The notes under the pieces were generated by a model, which saw only the letters and a program-made list of their open reading frames with translations, searched no databases and was not told the origin of the DNA. Made by a program: the position numbers and the translations under genes. 34,963 nucleotides of DNA from Myxococcota bacterium (GTDB lineage: Bacteria > Myxococcota_A > Polyangia > JAAYKL01), in the NCBI GenBank assembly GCA_025453525.1, contig JALOQD010000015.1:1-34963 (forward strand). Direction: 5' to 3'. Positions 15,784 through 23,620 of the stretch are shown here, piece after piece (the first letter of the stretch is position 1; each line of letters starts with the position of its first letter).

Positions 15784-15852
15784 GAGCTACCTGCCCACAT
15801 GGAGCACGAGCTGCGCCGGTACGTGGAGTGCGGTGTCCTGGCTCACGGGTTG
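15784..15852 (+). pseudogene. Remnant of an IS91-type transposase (zinc-binding N-terminal region)
   Basis: Translation gives ELPAHMEHELRRYVECGVLA then HGL, matching the stretch before the zinc ribbon in IS91/IS801 (Y2 HUH) transposases, where LP..v..El..yLeCGiLahGFar is usual. The Cys-rich ribbon and the catalytic Tyr pair that should follow are absent; after HGL the frame continues to 16008 without similarity. Confidence 0.6.
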
Positions 15853-15972
15853 ACTGCGAATGACGATCCGACGTGCTCATCGACCCGGCTGTACCGCGAC
15901 AGCTTCGTGGACTTCGGTCGATTCCGCTTCGCACAGCTACAGCAACGGGTTCTCCCTGCCTACACTTTCGAG

Positions 15973-16278
15973 CTAATGAACTTTCTGGACATCAAAATAA
16001 TTGAGTGAAAAGGTCCCCGAGTCGGCATGGATTCTCAAGACATAAACACCTTGGTCGATTTGAACCGCCCGCGACGTGTAGTCGGTCCAGGCGCCGTTTC
16101 CGTCCGAGAGCGCCATCTCTCCTGAAATATCGGTGTGATTCAGCTCCAGGTGGACCGCCTCGCCGGCGTCAGCGTGATTCACGCGAAGAGCGAAGGTGTA
16201 GACTCCCGTAGCGGTGATGTAGACTGTATATTCGAGCCATTCGTTCGCGGTGAAGTCCTCCACCTGAAAGCCGAGGTG
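15973..16278 (-). pseudogene. Truncated CBM6-like carbohydrate-binding domain
   Basis: From about 16278 the frame reads LGFQVEDFTANEWLEYTVYI and continues with GVYTFALRVNHAD, a Trp in GAWTDYTS, IDQGVYVLRIHADSG and a final FSLNYFDV. This is the body of a family 6 carbohydrate-binding module, usually the C-terminal part of a secreted glycoside hydrolase. No signal peptide, enzyme domain or ribosome-binding site precedes it; the frame runs upstream only to a stop at 16333 with unrelated residues. It is best read as the 3' end of a lost enzyme gene. Confidence 0.65.
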
Positions 16279-16538
16279 GTGCCTTATAGACCTTAGAACC
16301 CAGTCGTCGAGCGAAGCTTGTGGGGTGTAAAGTTACAGAAATAGCGCACGAGCGGCTGTCGACAATTTCTGGAAAACCAGCAGACCACGGACGCAGTACA
16401 GGGCTTCGAGTCACGGGCTCGGCGGAATCGCGACCAGGGTTGATTTCCGGGGGACGTTCAAGGAGTACGGCGCAGACCTCTGCATTCGAGCGGGTCGCAA
16501 AGGAGCCTCTCGGGACCAGCGAGCCGTGTCGTGGATAT
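16279..16538. other. Non-coding stretch in the gene graveyard
   Basis: It lies between the CBM6 fragment and the transposase stop. I find no recognisable protein, hairpin or repeat in it. Together with 15656-15783 and 15853-15972 it makes up the unassigned part of the decayed region. Confidence 0.4.
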
Positions 16539-17546
16539 CTATCCGCTCCACACTGGACGGATGATGGGCGGCTTGAACGTCCCTTCCGGAAACGCGACGT
16601 CCTTGGCACCCGCGAGATAGGCGATGGACGCGATTCGATGCGCCTTCTCAATCTCGCGGTTCTCCGCGATGACCGCCTTTCGCACCGCGTCGTCGCTGGC
16701 ATGAACTCTGGGCTTGGGCGTCTTCTTCCGCGGCTGCTCGGGCCGGGCTCTGGGGTCGAGCGCAAACAGCTCGTCCACGGTCATGGGCCTGCGGCCCGCG
16801 TCTTTGAGGGCCTTGGCCTGGGCGGCCTCGAGGTCTTGGATCTGCCTTCGAAAGAACGTCTGTCGTTGCTCTTGCGTCATGGCTTGCATGCCAGGCAGGG
16901 GATGTATCTCGAGCTCGAGCCAACGCAGGTACTTCTTGGGGTGGTGAGTCTTGCGCTTCCATCCACCGGCCTCGCCAAAGGCGGTCCAGTCGATGCCCCA
17001 GTATCGCTGCGGGTGACCGAGAGCTTGGGCCCGGTAGGTGTTGAACAAGTGGCTCTGGCGAGTGCCAGCCACGAGCCCGTCCTTGACCGCGTTGGTCATG
17101 CCGTACAGCACGAGGTGCTCGGCTCTCTTGTCGTCGGCGATCTCGGTGATGCGTGGCCGGCCAGCGAACATGTGACCTTCGCGTTTCATGCGTTGATTGA
17201 TGCCAAGCGCGATGGGGCTGAAGGCGTTGCGCAGGAAGCCCGGGACCCACACGATCTGCTGTCGGGTGACCGATAGCGTGACGTGAAGATGGTTCGCGTT
17301 GAGCTCCACGCTGTGGATGCGCACCGGAGTGAGCTCTTGTGCCCGGGCAAAGGCAAACCCGACGATATTGATGAGGCTGGGCTCAGGCACGAGCTCGTTG
17401 CTTTCGTCGAGCGCCTCGACCGGGCAGGCCTGGTGGAGCAGGGCGTTGTCGCGCCGGTGGTCTGGGCGAAAGCTATACTCCCGATCCACGAGCGTGTGCG
17501 TCAGCTCGTACACGACCCCGGGTTTGAGGATGCGGATGTCGCTCAT
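16539..17546 (-). CDS. HUH (Y1, IS200/RAYT-like) transposase with long C-terminal extension
   Basis: 335 residues from ATG 17546. The HUH motif is NANHLHVTL (His86, His88), and the probable catalytic Tyr148 is in LVLYGMTNAVKDGLV, which parallels the Y..NPV..GLV motif of REP-associated Tyr transposases. It begins MSDIRILKPGVVYELTHTLV, the usual first strand. After Tyr148 it continues for about 190 residues, with a Trp-rich segment and a basic Pro/Lys stretch (RKKTPKPRVHASDD), much longer than IS200 TnpA at about 150 residues. All core residues are present, so it may be active. Tandem and inverted repeats lie just upstream (17659-17732). Confidence 0.8.
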   Translation of the reverse strand: MSDIRILKPGVVYELTHTLVDREYSFRPDHRRDNALLHQACPVEALDESNELVPEPSLINIVGFAFARAQELTPVRIHSVELNANHLHVTLSVTRQQIVWVPGFLRNAFSPIALGINQRMKREGHMFAGRPRITEIADDKRAEHLVLYGMTNAVKDGLVAGTRQSHLFNTYRAQALGHPQRYWGIDWTAFGEAGGWKRKTHHPKKYLRWLELEIHPLPGMQAMTQEQRQTFFRRQIQDLEAAQAKALKDAGRRPMTVDELFALDPRARPEQPRKKTPKPRVHASDDAVRKAVIAENREIEKAHRIASIAYLAGAKDVAFPEGTFKPPIIRPVWSG

Positions 17547-17658
17547 CGCAAAAGGGGTATCGGCCGTTTGGAGCAGGAGTTTCCTGAAATCGACGAGCGC
17601 CAGGATTGGCGAGGGCGATCGCGTATGCGACTGTGCATCATGCGATCGGGCATGTGTC

Positions 17659-17698
17659 GGGTGCACCAAGGGGTCAGCGGGTGCACCTATTGGTCAGG
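17659..17698. repeat. Two tandem 20-bp units upstream of the HUH transposase
   Basis: GGGTGCACCAAGGGGTCAGC (17659-17678) is followed by GGGTGCACCTATTGGTCAGG (17679-17698). They differ at four positions. They lie 113 bases upstream of the transposase start and could be recognition sites. Confidence 0.75.
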
Positions 17699-17732
17699 AC
17701 CCTCCTGTTGACATATCGGGGAACAGGAGGGT
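17699..17732. repeat. 11-bp perfect inverted repeat beside the transposase
   Basis: ACCCTCCTGTT (17699-17709) and AACAGGAGGGT (17722-17732) flank a 12-base loop. A third partial copy, CAGGAGGGT, follows at about 17766-17774. HUH transposases recognise hairpins at element ends, so this may be an end of the element. The rest of 17547-17878 holds no gene. Confidence 0.7.
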
Positions 17733-17833
17733 GCGGATCTCTCCGCAGTTATCAATAACTGTCATCAGGAGGGTCTTGTTTCCTATTTATCTTCATTGTT
17801 CTCGGTTCTCACGGGAACGCCTGGCTCTAGGCT

Positions 17834-17864
17834 TTTTAGCGGGTCGTTGAAAAAAAACCGCGGG
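17834..17864. repeat. Short segment made of two sequences that recur elsewhere in the window
   Basis: TTTTAGCGGGTCGTTGA (17834-17850) recurs inverted, all 17 bases, at 34867-34883. The adjoining AAAAAACCGCGGG (17852-17864) recurs at 30876-30888. All three places are intergenic or at the edge of genes, next to A or T runs. It may be a dispersed repeat or terminator-like element. Confidence 0.6.
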
Positions 17865-17878
17865 AAGAAGGGGAAGCC

Positions 17879-18676
17879 CTAGCTGGGCTCGATCCGTCCG
17901 TGGAGAAGGTCGATGACGGCCTGTCGCGCGGTCGTCGCCAGGGCCGTGGCGTCCCGCAGATGCAGGGCAGAGGTGGGGATGGGCGCTCCGAGCAGGACTT
18001 CTTCCGCTCCAGCGCGCATTCGCCAATCGCCCCGTCGCGAGATGCGCCTGCCCCCGCGAATGGCCATGGGCACCACTGGAACCTTGGCCTTGATCGCCAG
18101 GCGGAACGCGCCGGAATAAAAAGGGCCCACCGTGCCGTCCAGGGTTCGTTCGCCCTCGGGTAGGACAGCGAGCGAGATGCCCTGTTCGAGGTAGCTCGCA
18201 GCCCGGCGCAGACCGCGGGCCGCCGACAAGGGGACATTTGGATCCAGCGGGATCTGCCCCGCGGCGGTGATGAACGGGCCCACCAGGGGCCATTCGAAGT
18301 GATCGGCGTGCTCCAGGGCTCGGACGAGCTGGGGGATGGCCTGATACATGACGAACAAATCGAAAATATTGACATGGTTACAGACATAGACATGCGTTTT
18401 TGCTTGATCGATAGACTGGCCGCCTCGCACCCGCACCTCGAGGCCAGCTAAGCGCGACGAGTAGTCGCACAGGATCTTGAACAACCTGTCCTCGTGCTTC
18501 AGGTCCCGGCGCTGGGCAGCCAACCTCAGCCCAAGGGACCACGCAGCGAGGTGGGGCAACCCCACGGACCAGCGCCACAGGGATCGGGCAGCATCTGTCA
18601 ACCCGAGCACCGGCTCTGGCGAAGGGTCGCCGGGAAAGGCATCGTTTGGCTCGCGATGTTGGGGATGCAACGTCAT
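17879..18676 (-). CDS. PlsC-like 1-acyl-glycerol-3-phosphate acyltransferase family protein
   Basis: 265 residues from ATG 18676. The catalytic motif HVNIFD (His101-Asp106, HX4D) and the phosphate-binding motif LPEGERTLDG are both present, with VPVVPMAIRGG as the fourth block. The family moves acyl chains onto lysophosphatidic acid or related acceptors at the inner face of the cytoplasmic membrane. The extra N-terminus (WRWSVGLPHLAAWSLGLRL) could lie on the membrane. The frame is open upstream to a GTG at 18781, but neither start has a convincing Shine-Dalgarno site, so the start is uncertain. It is divergent from smc. Its last 30 codons are duplicated at 14537-14628. Substrate is not predictable. 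Confidence 0.82.
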   Translation of the reverse strand: MTLHPQHREPNDAFPGDPSPEPVLGLTDAARSLWRWSVGLPHLAAWSLGLRLAAQRRDLKHEDRLFKILCDYSSRLAGLEVRVRGGQSIDQAKTHVYVCNHVNIFDLFVMYQAIPQLVRALEHADHFEWPLVGPFITAAGQIPLDPNVPLSAARGLRRAASYLEQGISLAVLPEGERTLDGTVGPFYSGAFRLAIKAKVPVVPMAIRGGRRISRRGDWRMRAGAEEVLLGAPIPTSALHLRDATALATTARQAVIDLLHGRIEPS

Positions 18677-18897
18677 GAATAAGTCGTACCGAGAGCCCGG
18701 AAGGTTCGTCAAGGGCCAATGATGCTCAAGTGCAATGCCACTGCCATACATGTATGGCAGCAAAAGGTGTTGTGGGGTCACCTTGGGTCTGCTAGGCTCC
18801 CTCGAGCCGAACCTCGAGATGACCGATGGCGGCAGACCTGCCGAGCTGCCTTAAAAGGCAGACGGAGTTGAAATCTCACGAGGCACTAAACTAGGCG

Positions 18898-21800
18898 ATG
18901 AGAATCAAAAGAGTCGATATCAGCGGCTTCAAGTCGTTTTGCGATCCGGTGAGAGTGGTGTTCGACCACGCGGTCACGGCGGTCGTCGGTCCTAATGGCT
19001 GCGGCAAGAGCAACATTCTCGACGCGGTCCGCTGGGCCCTGGGCGAACAGTCCTCCAAAAACCTCCGTGGCCTCAAAATGGAGGACGTCATCTTCAACGG
19101 CTCGGACAGGCGCGGCCCCCAGTCCATGGCCGAGGTGACCATCACCTTCGACAATACCGACGGCCGATCCCACACAGCTTACGTCGACTATCCAGAGGTC
19201 GCGGTCACCCGGCGCCTGCACCGGGACGGCACCAGCGAGTACCTCATCAACAAGACGTCCTGCCGCTTGATGGATATCACCGACCTGTTTCTCGGCACTG
19301 GCGGCGGCGCTCGAGCCTACTCCATCATCGAGCAGGGCCGCATCGGCCTCATCGTCAGCGCCCGAACCGAAGATCGGCGTGCGATGATCGAGGAGGCCGC
19401 GGGCATCACTAAGTACAAAAAAGCTCGCGCCAGCGCCGAGCGCCGCATGGACCAAACCAGGCAGAACCTCTTGCGCGTCTCGGACATCGTGAACGAGCTG
19501 GAGCGCAACCTCGCCAACCTCGATCGCGCGGCCAAGAAGGCGGCCCGCTACAAGCGCTACCGCGAGGAGCAGACCGATCTCGAGCTCTACCTTGCGAGCC
19601 ATAGATACCTCGAGCTGTGTGCTCAGAGCCGCGCCGTGAGCGCCATGCGCCTTGGTCTCGAAGAACGCAAGGTGAGCACTCACGACGTGCACGCTGCTTG
19701 CGAGACGAAGCTCGACGCCCTGCGCATCGAAGAGCAGCACACCCGCAGCCTGCTGGATCGCAAGGTCAATGCCGGCTATGAGCTCGACAACGAAGTCCGA
19801 ATTATAGAAAAAGAGATCGAGCATTTGCAGCTCACCATGCGCCGTTTGCGCTCCGATGAAGCCGGCGCCGCAGAGCAGAAGACGAGCGCCTTGCGTCAGC
19901 AGACCGACCTCGCAGAGGAGGCGGCGCTCCTCGACCAGGGAATCGAGCGCACCCAAAAGACGCTCAAATCCTCAGATGAACGCTTGAGCGAGCTGACCGA
20001 GCGAGTCGAGGCATCGAGGGATCGCCTGGCCGAGCTGGGCGCTGCCCACGACGCGCGACGGGATCGCGTCAGTCGCTCCAAGGCGAGGCTCGCTGCCTCG
20101 GACAATGCCATCTCCAATCTGGAGTTGCGCATCGCCGAGGCCGAGCAGCGCGTGGCCCATGCACAAGAGCAACGCCTGGAGCTCGAGACCTCTGCCAAGG
20201 ACCATGAGGAGCGCATCGCGATGCTGGCCGGCCAGCTCGAGATCGTCGAAAAGCGCCTTTCCACGGCCCATGCCGGCGAGCAAAGGGCAAAGGAACAAGC
20301 CGCGCGCCTAGGGGCCGAGGTCGAGTCCATGGACGGCGAGCAGCGCTGCCTGCAGGCAGAGCTGCAAGACCGACGCTCTCGGAAGGCCTCCCTCGAGGAG
20401 GTGATGCGCGCCCTCTCGAGCCACGATAGCTCGGTGCGCGACGCAGTGGCGCTTTTGCGCAGTAGCCGTCCCGAGCTGCTCGAAGGGTTACTGGTCGACT
20501 GCCTCGAGTGCGATGAGCGGTACGAAATCGCCCTTGCCGCAGCGCTGGGGGAACAGCTTCAAGCCCTGCTCGTGGACTCCCGCGCAGACGCCCTGGCAGT
20601 GCTGACGACTCTGAAGGACAAGGACGCCGCTCGTGTGAGCGTCGTGGCCAAGCAGGCTCGAAAGGCTTGCCTGCCTGTGCCGCGCCTCGAGGACGGTGCA
20701 GTGCTGTGTCGGCTCATGGATGTGCTGCGCGTCGCCCCTGGTGCGCAGGCCGCAGTGGCCAGCCTGCTCTCCAACGTGTTCGTGACCTCCTCTCTTCAGG
20801 AGGCCGAGCGGCTGTGGAATGGCGCCGAGGGTCGTGCCAGCTTCGTCACTCTGGACGGTCAGGTGCTGCTCCAAGGCGGCGTCGTTCGCGGCGGCAAAAA
20901 AGGCGCGGCAGGAGCGAACCTGCTGCGCCAGAAACGCCAGATCCGCGAGCTCGAGGGCGAAGTCGACACCCTGGCGACCCGCCTTGCCGACCTCGAGGAG
21001 CGCTACGCGGCTCTCAAGGAAGAAGTCGCGGCCCACACCATGGCCGCCGAGCGCGCTCGTCTCGACGCCAAGGACCAACAGATCGTTCTCGCGGAGCTGC
21101 GCAAGGATCGCACTCGAGCCATAGAGGATCTCGCGGCTCTTTCGAGACGTCGCGCGTCCCTCGACGCCGAGGTGAAACATCAAGAGGAGAGGCTCTGTCA
21201 GGCTCGCCTCGACCACGACCGAACCGTCCTCGAGGTGAAGGTCGCGCGCGCCGAGATCTCCGAGCTCGAGCAAACTCTGGCAGAGCTTTCTGCGCAAATA
21301 GATGTCGTTCGCATGGAGGTCGATCGCCTGAATACGGCGGCGAGCGATGTCCGCGTGCAGCGCGCCACCCTAGAACAACAGGAGCGCGGCGCCGTGGCCC
21401 GTCTTGAGCAGATCGCTAGGCAACGGGAGGAGCTCGCGACTCGCCTGGTGCTCTCCGAACGCTCGAGCGGCGATCGCACGACAGAGCTCGGCCGCACGGC
21501 CGGCCGCATCTTCTCCCAAAAGGAGTCTCTCGCTTTGCGCCTTTTGCTGGTCCGCTCGGTCAAGACCGAGATCGACGCCCAGCGCCGAGAAGTGGACAGC
21601 GCCGCAGAGGCCCGCACCGCGGTCGAGGACGAGATCAAGCTCCAGCGCGTTGAGCTCGACCGCATCGCCAGTGAGCTGTCATCCCTGACCCTCGCCGAGC
21701 GCGAATCCTACCTCGCCGTGGATCACCTCATCGATAGCGTCGCCGACAGACACGACGTCAACCTCAAGCGCGTCGTGAGCGACTACCACATGCGCGAGAT

Positions 21801-22488
21801 CCCAGGGCAAGACATCAAGGTTCGGGTCGAGGAGATCAAGGGAGTCTGCGAGCGCATGCTGCCCATTAACCTGGGCGCTATCGAGGAATTCGAGCAGCAG
21901 AACCTGCGGTACGAGGAGCTCTCTGGCCAAAAGCGCGATCTCGAGCAGGCCATGGAGGATCTCGAACGCGCCATCGCCCGCATGGACAAAGAATCCCGCC
22001 AGAAATTCAAAGCGACCTTCGACGATGTCAACGCGCGTTTCAAGGTCTTGTTTCCCAAGCTGTTCAATGGCGGCTCGGCCGAGCTGCGCCTGACGGATCC
22101 AGCCGATATGCTCCGCACGGGCGTGGATATTCTCGCTCACCCGCCTGGCAAAAAGCCCGGAAACATCGAGCTCCTCTCTGGCGGTGAAAAGGCTCTTACG
22201 GCCGTCGGTCTCCTGTTCGCCATCTTCCAGCACAGGCCGAGCCCGTTCTGTGTGCTGGACGAGGTGGACGCGCCCCTCGACGAAGCCAACATCAGCCGGT
22301 TCATCGATATGGTGAATACAATGACTGATCGCTCCCAGTTCATCATCATCACCCACAGCAAGCTCACCATGGAGCGCTCCGATGCCCTGTACGGCGTGAC
22401 CATGGAAGAGCCCGGCGTCTCCAAGCTGGTGTCCGTGCGCCTTTCCCAGGCGAGCCAGCAGGCTGGTTTGTCGGCAGCGAGCGCGTAG
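18898..22488 (+). CDS. smc: Chromosome segregation protein SMC
   Basis: 1196 residues, full length for bacterial SMC. The N-terminal head has GPNGCGKSN (Walker A, 31-39), LGEQSSKNLRG and the Q-loop region. Two coiled coils, rich in Glu, Arg and Leu, flank a hinge at about 510-640 (ELLEGLLVDCLECDERYEIA and FVTLDGQVLLQGGVVRGG). The C-terminal head has the ABC signature LLSGGEK (1092-1098) and Walker B FCVLDEVDAP (1117-1126). SMC forms a homodimer that, with ScpA and ScpB, organises and resolves the chromosome. scpA and scpB are not in the window. The ATG has no clear Shine-Dalgarno site. It is transcribed away from the acyltransferase gene. Confidence 0.97.
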   Translation: MRIKRVDISGFKSFCDPVRVVFDHAVTAVVGPNGCGKSNILDAVRWALGEQSSKNLRGLKMEDVIFNGSDRRGPQSMAEVTITFDNTDGRSHTAYVDYPEVAVTRRLHRDGTSEYLINKTSCRLMDITDLFLGTGGGARAYSIIEQGRIGLIVSARTEDRRAMIEEAAGITKYKKARASAERRMDQTRQNLLRVSDIVNELERNLANLDRAAKKAARYKRYREEQTDLELYLASHRYLELCAQSRAVSAMRLGLEERKVSTHDVHAACETKLDALRIEEQHTRSLLDRKVNAGYELDNEVRIIEKEIEHLQLTMRRLRSDEAGAAEQKTSALRQQTDLAEEAALLDQGIERTQKTLKSSDERLSELTERVEASRDRLAELGAAHDARRDRVSRSKARLAASDNAISNLELRIAEAEQRVAHAQEQRLELETSAKDHEERIAMLAGQLEIVEKRLSTAHAGEQRAKEQAARLGAEVESMDGEQRCLQAELQDRRSRKASLEEVMRALSSHDSSVRDAVALLRSSRPELLEGLLVDCLECDERYEIALAAALGEQLQALLVDSRADALAVLTTLKDKDAARVSVVAKQARKACLPVPRLEDGAVLCRLMDVLRVAPGAQAAVASLLSNVFVTSSLQEAERLWNGAEGRASFVTLDGQVLLQGGVVRGGKKGAAGANLLRQKRQIRELEGEVDTLATRLADLEERYAALKEEVAAHTMAAERARLDAKDQQIVLAELRKDRTRAIEDLAALSRRRASLDAEVKHQEERLCQARLDHDRTVLEVKVARAEISELEQTLAELSAQIDVVRMEVDRLNTAASDVRVQRATLEQQERGAVARLEQIARQREELATRLVLSERSSGDRTTELGRTAGRIFSQKESLALRLLLVRSVKTEIDAQRREVDSAAEARTAVEDEIKLQRVELDRIASELSSLTLAERESYLAVDHLIDSVADRHDVNLKRVVSDYHMREIPGQDIKVRVEEIKGVCERMLPINLGAIEEFEQQNLRYEELSGQKRDLEQAMEDLERAIARMDKESRQKFKATFDDVNARFKVLFPKLFNGGSAELRLTDPADMLRTGVDILAHPPGKKPGNIELLSGGEKALTAVGLLFAIFQHRPSPFCVLDEVDAPLDEANISRFIDMVNTMTDRSQFIIITHSKLTMERSDALYGVTMEEPGVSKLVSVRLSQASQQAGLSAASA

Positions 22489-22618
22489 CAGCATCCCAAA
22501 AGAAACGTTTTTTTGTTGCCTTGAAGTTTTTTTGCCAGCAGGGATGGTAGGCCTTAGCATGACAATCTGAAATAGATGCAGCGGGTATGGCGCGCTGATT
22601 GGAAAGGAGACCGCATCA

Positions 22619-22990
22619 ATGTCCAGGGGCAACCTCGAGCAACAGATCAAGCAGGCGGCTGAGACCTTTGCGATGCACATCGTCACGGTGCTGCGAGACG
22701 CAACGTTGGCAGAGCTCATGCAGCTTCAGGATGCAGCGAGCCGGGATCGGCCTGCCATGGCTGGCAATCCCGACCTTCCGTTCAAGCGCCGCCGCGTCGT
22801 TCTCAACTACCCCAAGTGCGCCTTCCCAGGCTGCAGTCGCAACCGCTTCGTGCGCGGAAAGGGCTATTGCGGCGAGCACTGGCGCATGTTCGAAGCTGGG
22901 GAAATCGGGCCAGCCGAGGGTCCCAAGGCCAAAAAACCGGCGGCTCCGCCCAAAGGAGCTCGCAGAGGCAGGAAACCCAAGAACGCCTAA
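22619..22990 (+). CDS. Small Cys/His (probable zinc-binding) protein with basic tail
   Basis: 123 residues; AAGGAGA lies eight bases before the ATG. The N-terminal half is helical (LEQQIKQAAETFAMHIVTVL). A metal-site pattern C-x4-C-x11-C-x2-H follows (Cys67, Cys72, Cys84, His87; CAFPGCSRNRF then GYCGEHW). The C-terminus is Lys/Pro/Ala-rich and ends RRGRKPKNA, close to an AT-hook core (RGRKP). This suggests a nucleic-acid-binding protein. It lies 130 bases after smc in the same direction, separated by T-rich DNA, so co-transcription is uncertain. I know no named family. Confidence 0.75.
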   Translation: MSRGNLEQQIKQAAETFAMHIVTVLRDATLAELMQLQDAASRDRPAMAGNPDLPFKRRRVVLNYPKCAFPGCSRNRFVRGKGYCGEHWRMFEAGEIGPAEGPKAKKPAAPPKGARRGRKPKNA

Positions 22991-23051
22991 GAATTTTAGT
23001 TGTGCTAGTGCCTCGTCAAGCCTTCACAGTCGGGTGGTGGTGTGCCTGCGT

Positions 23052-23160
23052 TCCCCCTTTGGAAAAAAGGGGATTAGGGGGATTGTCGAACTTCCGAAAG
23101 CAACTAAGGCCGCGACAAATGGACGTGTGGAAATCCCCCTGCCCCTTTTTCAAAGGGGGA
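23052..23160. mobile_element. 109-bp MITE-like palindromic element
   Basis: The ends are inverted repeats of about 30 bases: the left reads TCCCCCTTTGGAAAAAAGGG onward to AGGGGGATT (to 23084), and the right, on the opposite strand, reads TCCCCCTTTGAAAAAGGGGC to AGGGGGATT (23160-23132). Each end is itself a small hairpin. The core carries GTCGAACTTCCGAA, shared with the copy at 1-57. No transposase is encoded. Such elements are mobilised in trans. Confidence 0.7.
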
Positions 23161-23620
23161 GATCCTTAAAATAAAATTCATGAATGGCAGGTATTTTCCA
23201 GCCCATGTTGTATTGCCTGGTCCTTATCCCGTCGCTGGACAGTGAAACGATGGTCGCTCAGTACCCATCAAGGCGCTGTGATGGGTGATCGCCTGGATTA
23301 TGACCTAGACGAATATATATTACTTTTCAATGCTCTTAGCTTTCTATCAAGAGCACGGCTCTTTTACCGGCTGATGAAAAAACAGTTGCCACAGAGTCGA
23401 TGCTATGTCGTGATATTGTCATAAAAAACAACAGGATAGAGCAGCCACATGCGTTAAATGGATACCCCTTTTTGAGCGTGAATCTACGGAAATATTTAAT
23501 GCCATAATAAAAACGCATTTTTGATCATTTCCAGAATTGACAAGCCGATGGTGGGGACATAAGTTCTCGCTCTGCCTCTTGTTGTAAAGGCGGGTTAAAA
23601 CAAAGACGAAAGGAAAAAAG
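23161..23620. other. Relatively AT-rich intergenic stretch
   Basis: No gene is supported here. The only open frame of note (GTG at 23242, 60 codons) lacks a ribosome-binding site and similarity. The DNA is visibly richer in A and T than its neighbours. Its right end probably holds the promoter of the Cys-rich lipoprotein gene. Confidence 0.5.
23537..23565 (+). promoter_or_regulatory. Possible promoter of the Cys-rich lipoprotein gene
   Basis: TTGACA (23537-23542) is a perfect -35 hexamer. With a 17-base spacer the -10 would be TAAGTT (23560-23565), a weak match. The gene starts 55 bases further on. Confidence 0.35.

Noticed and set aside
18886-22719. Long open frames antisense to smc (for example 18886-19956 and 21679-22719)
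   Set aside because: They arise from GC-rich codon bias opposite a gene with clear SMC motifs; none shows a family motif or ribosome-binding site.
23242-23424. 60-codon open frame starting with GTG
   Set aside because: No ribosome-binding site, no similarity, and it lies in AT-rich intergenic DNA.
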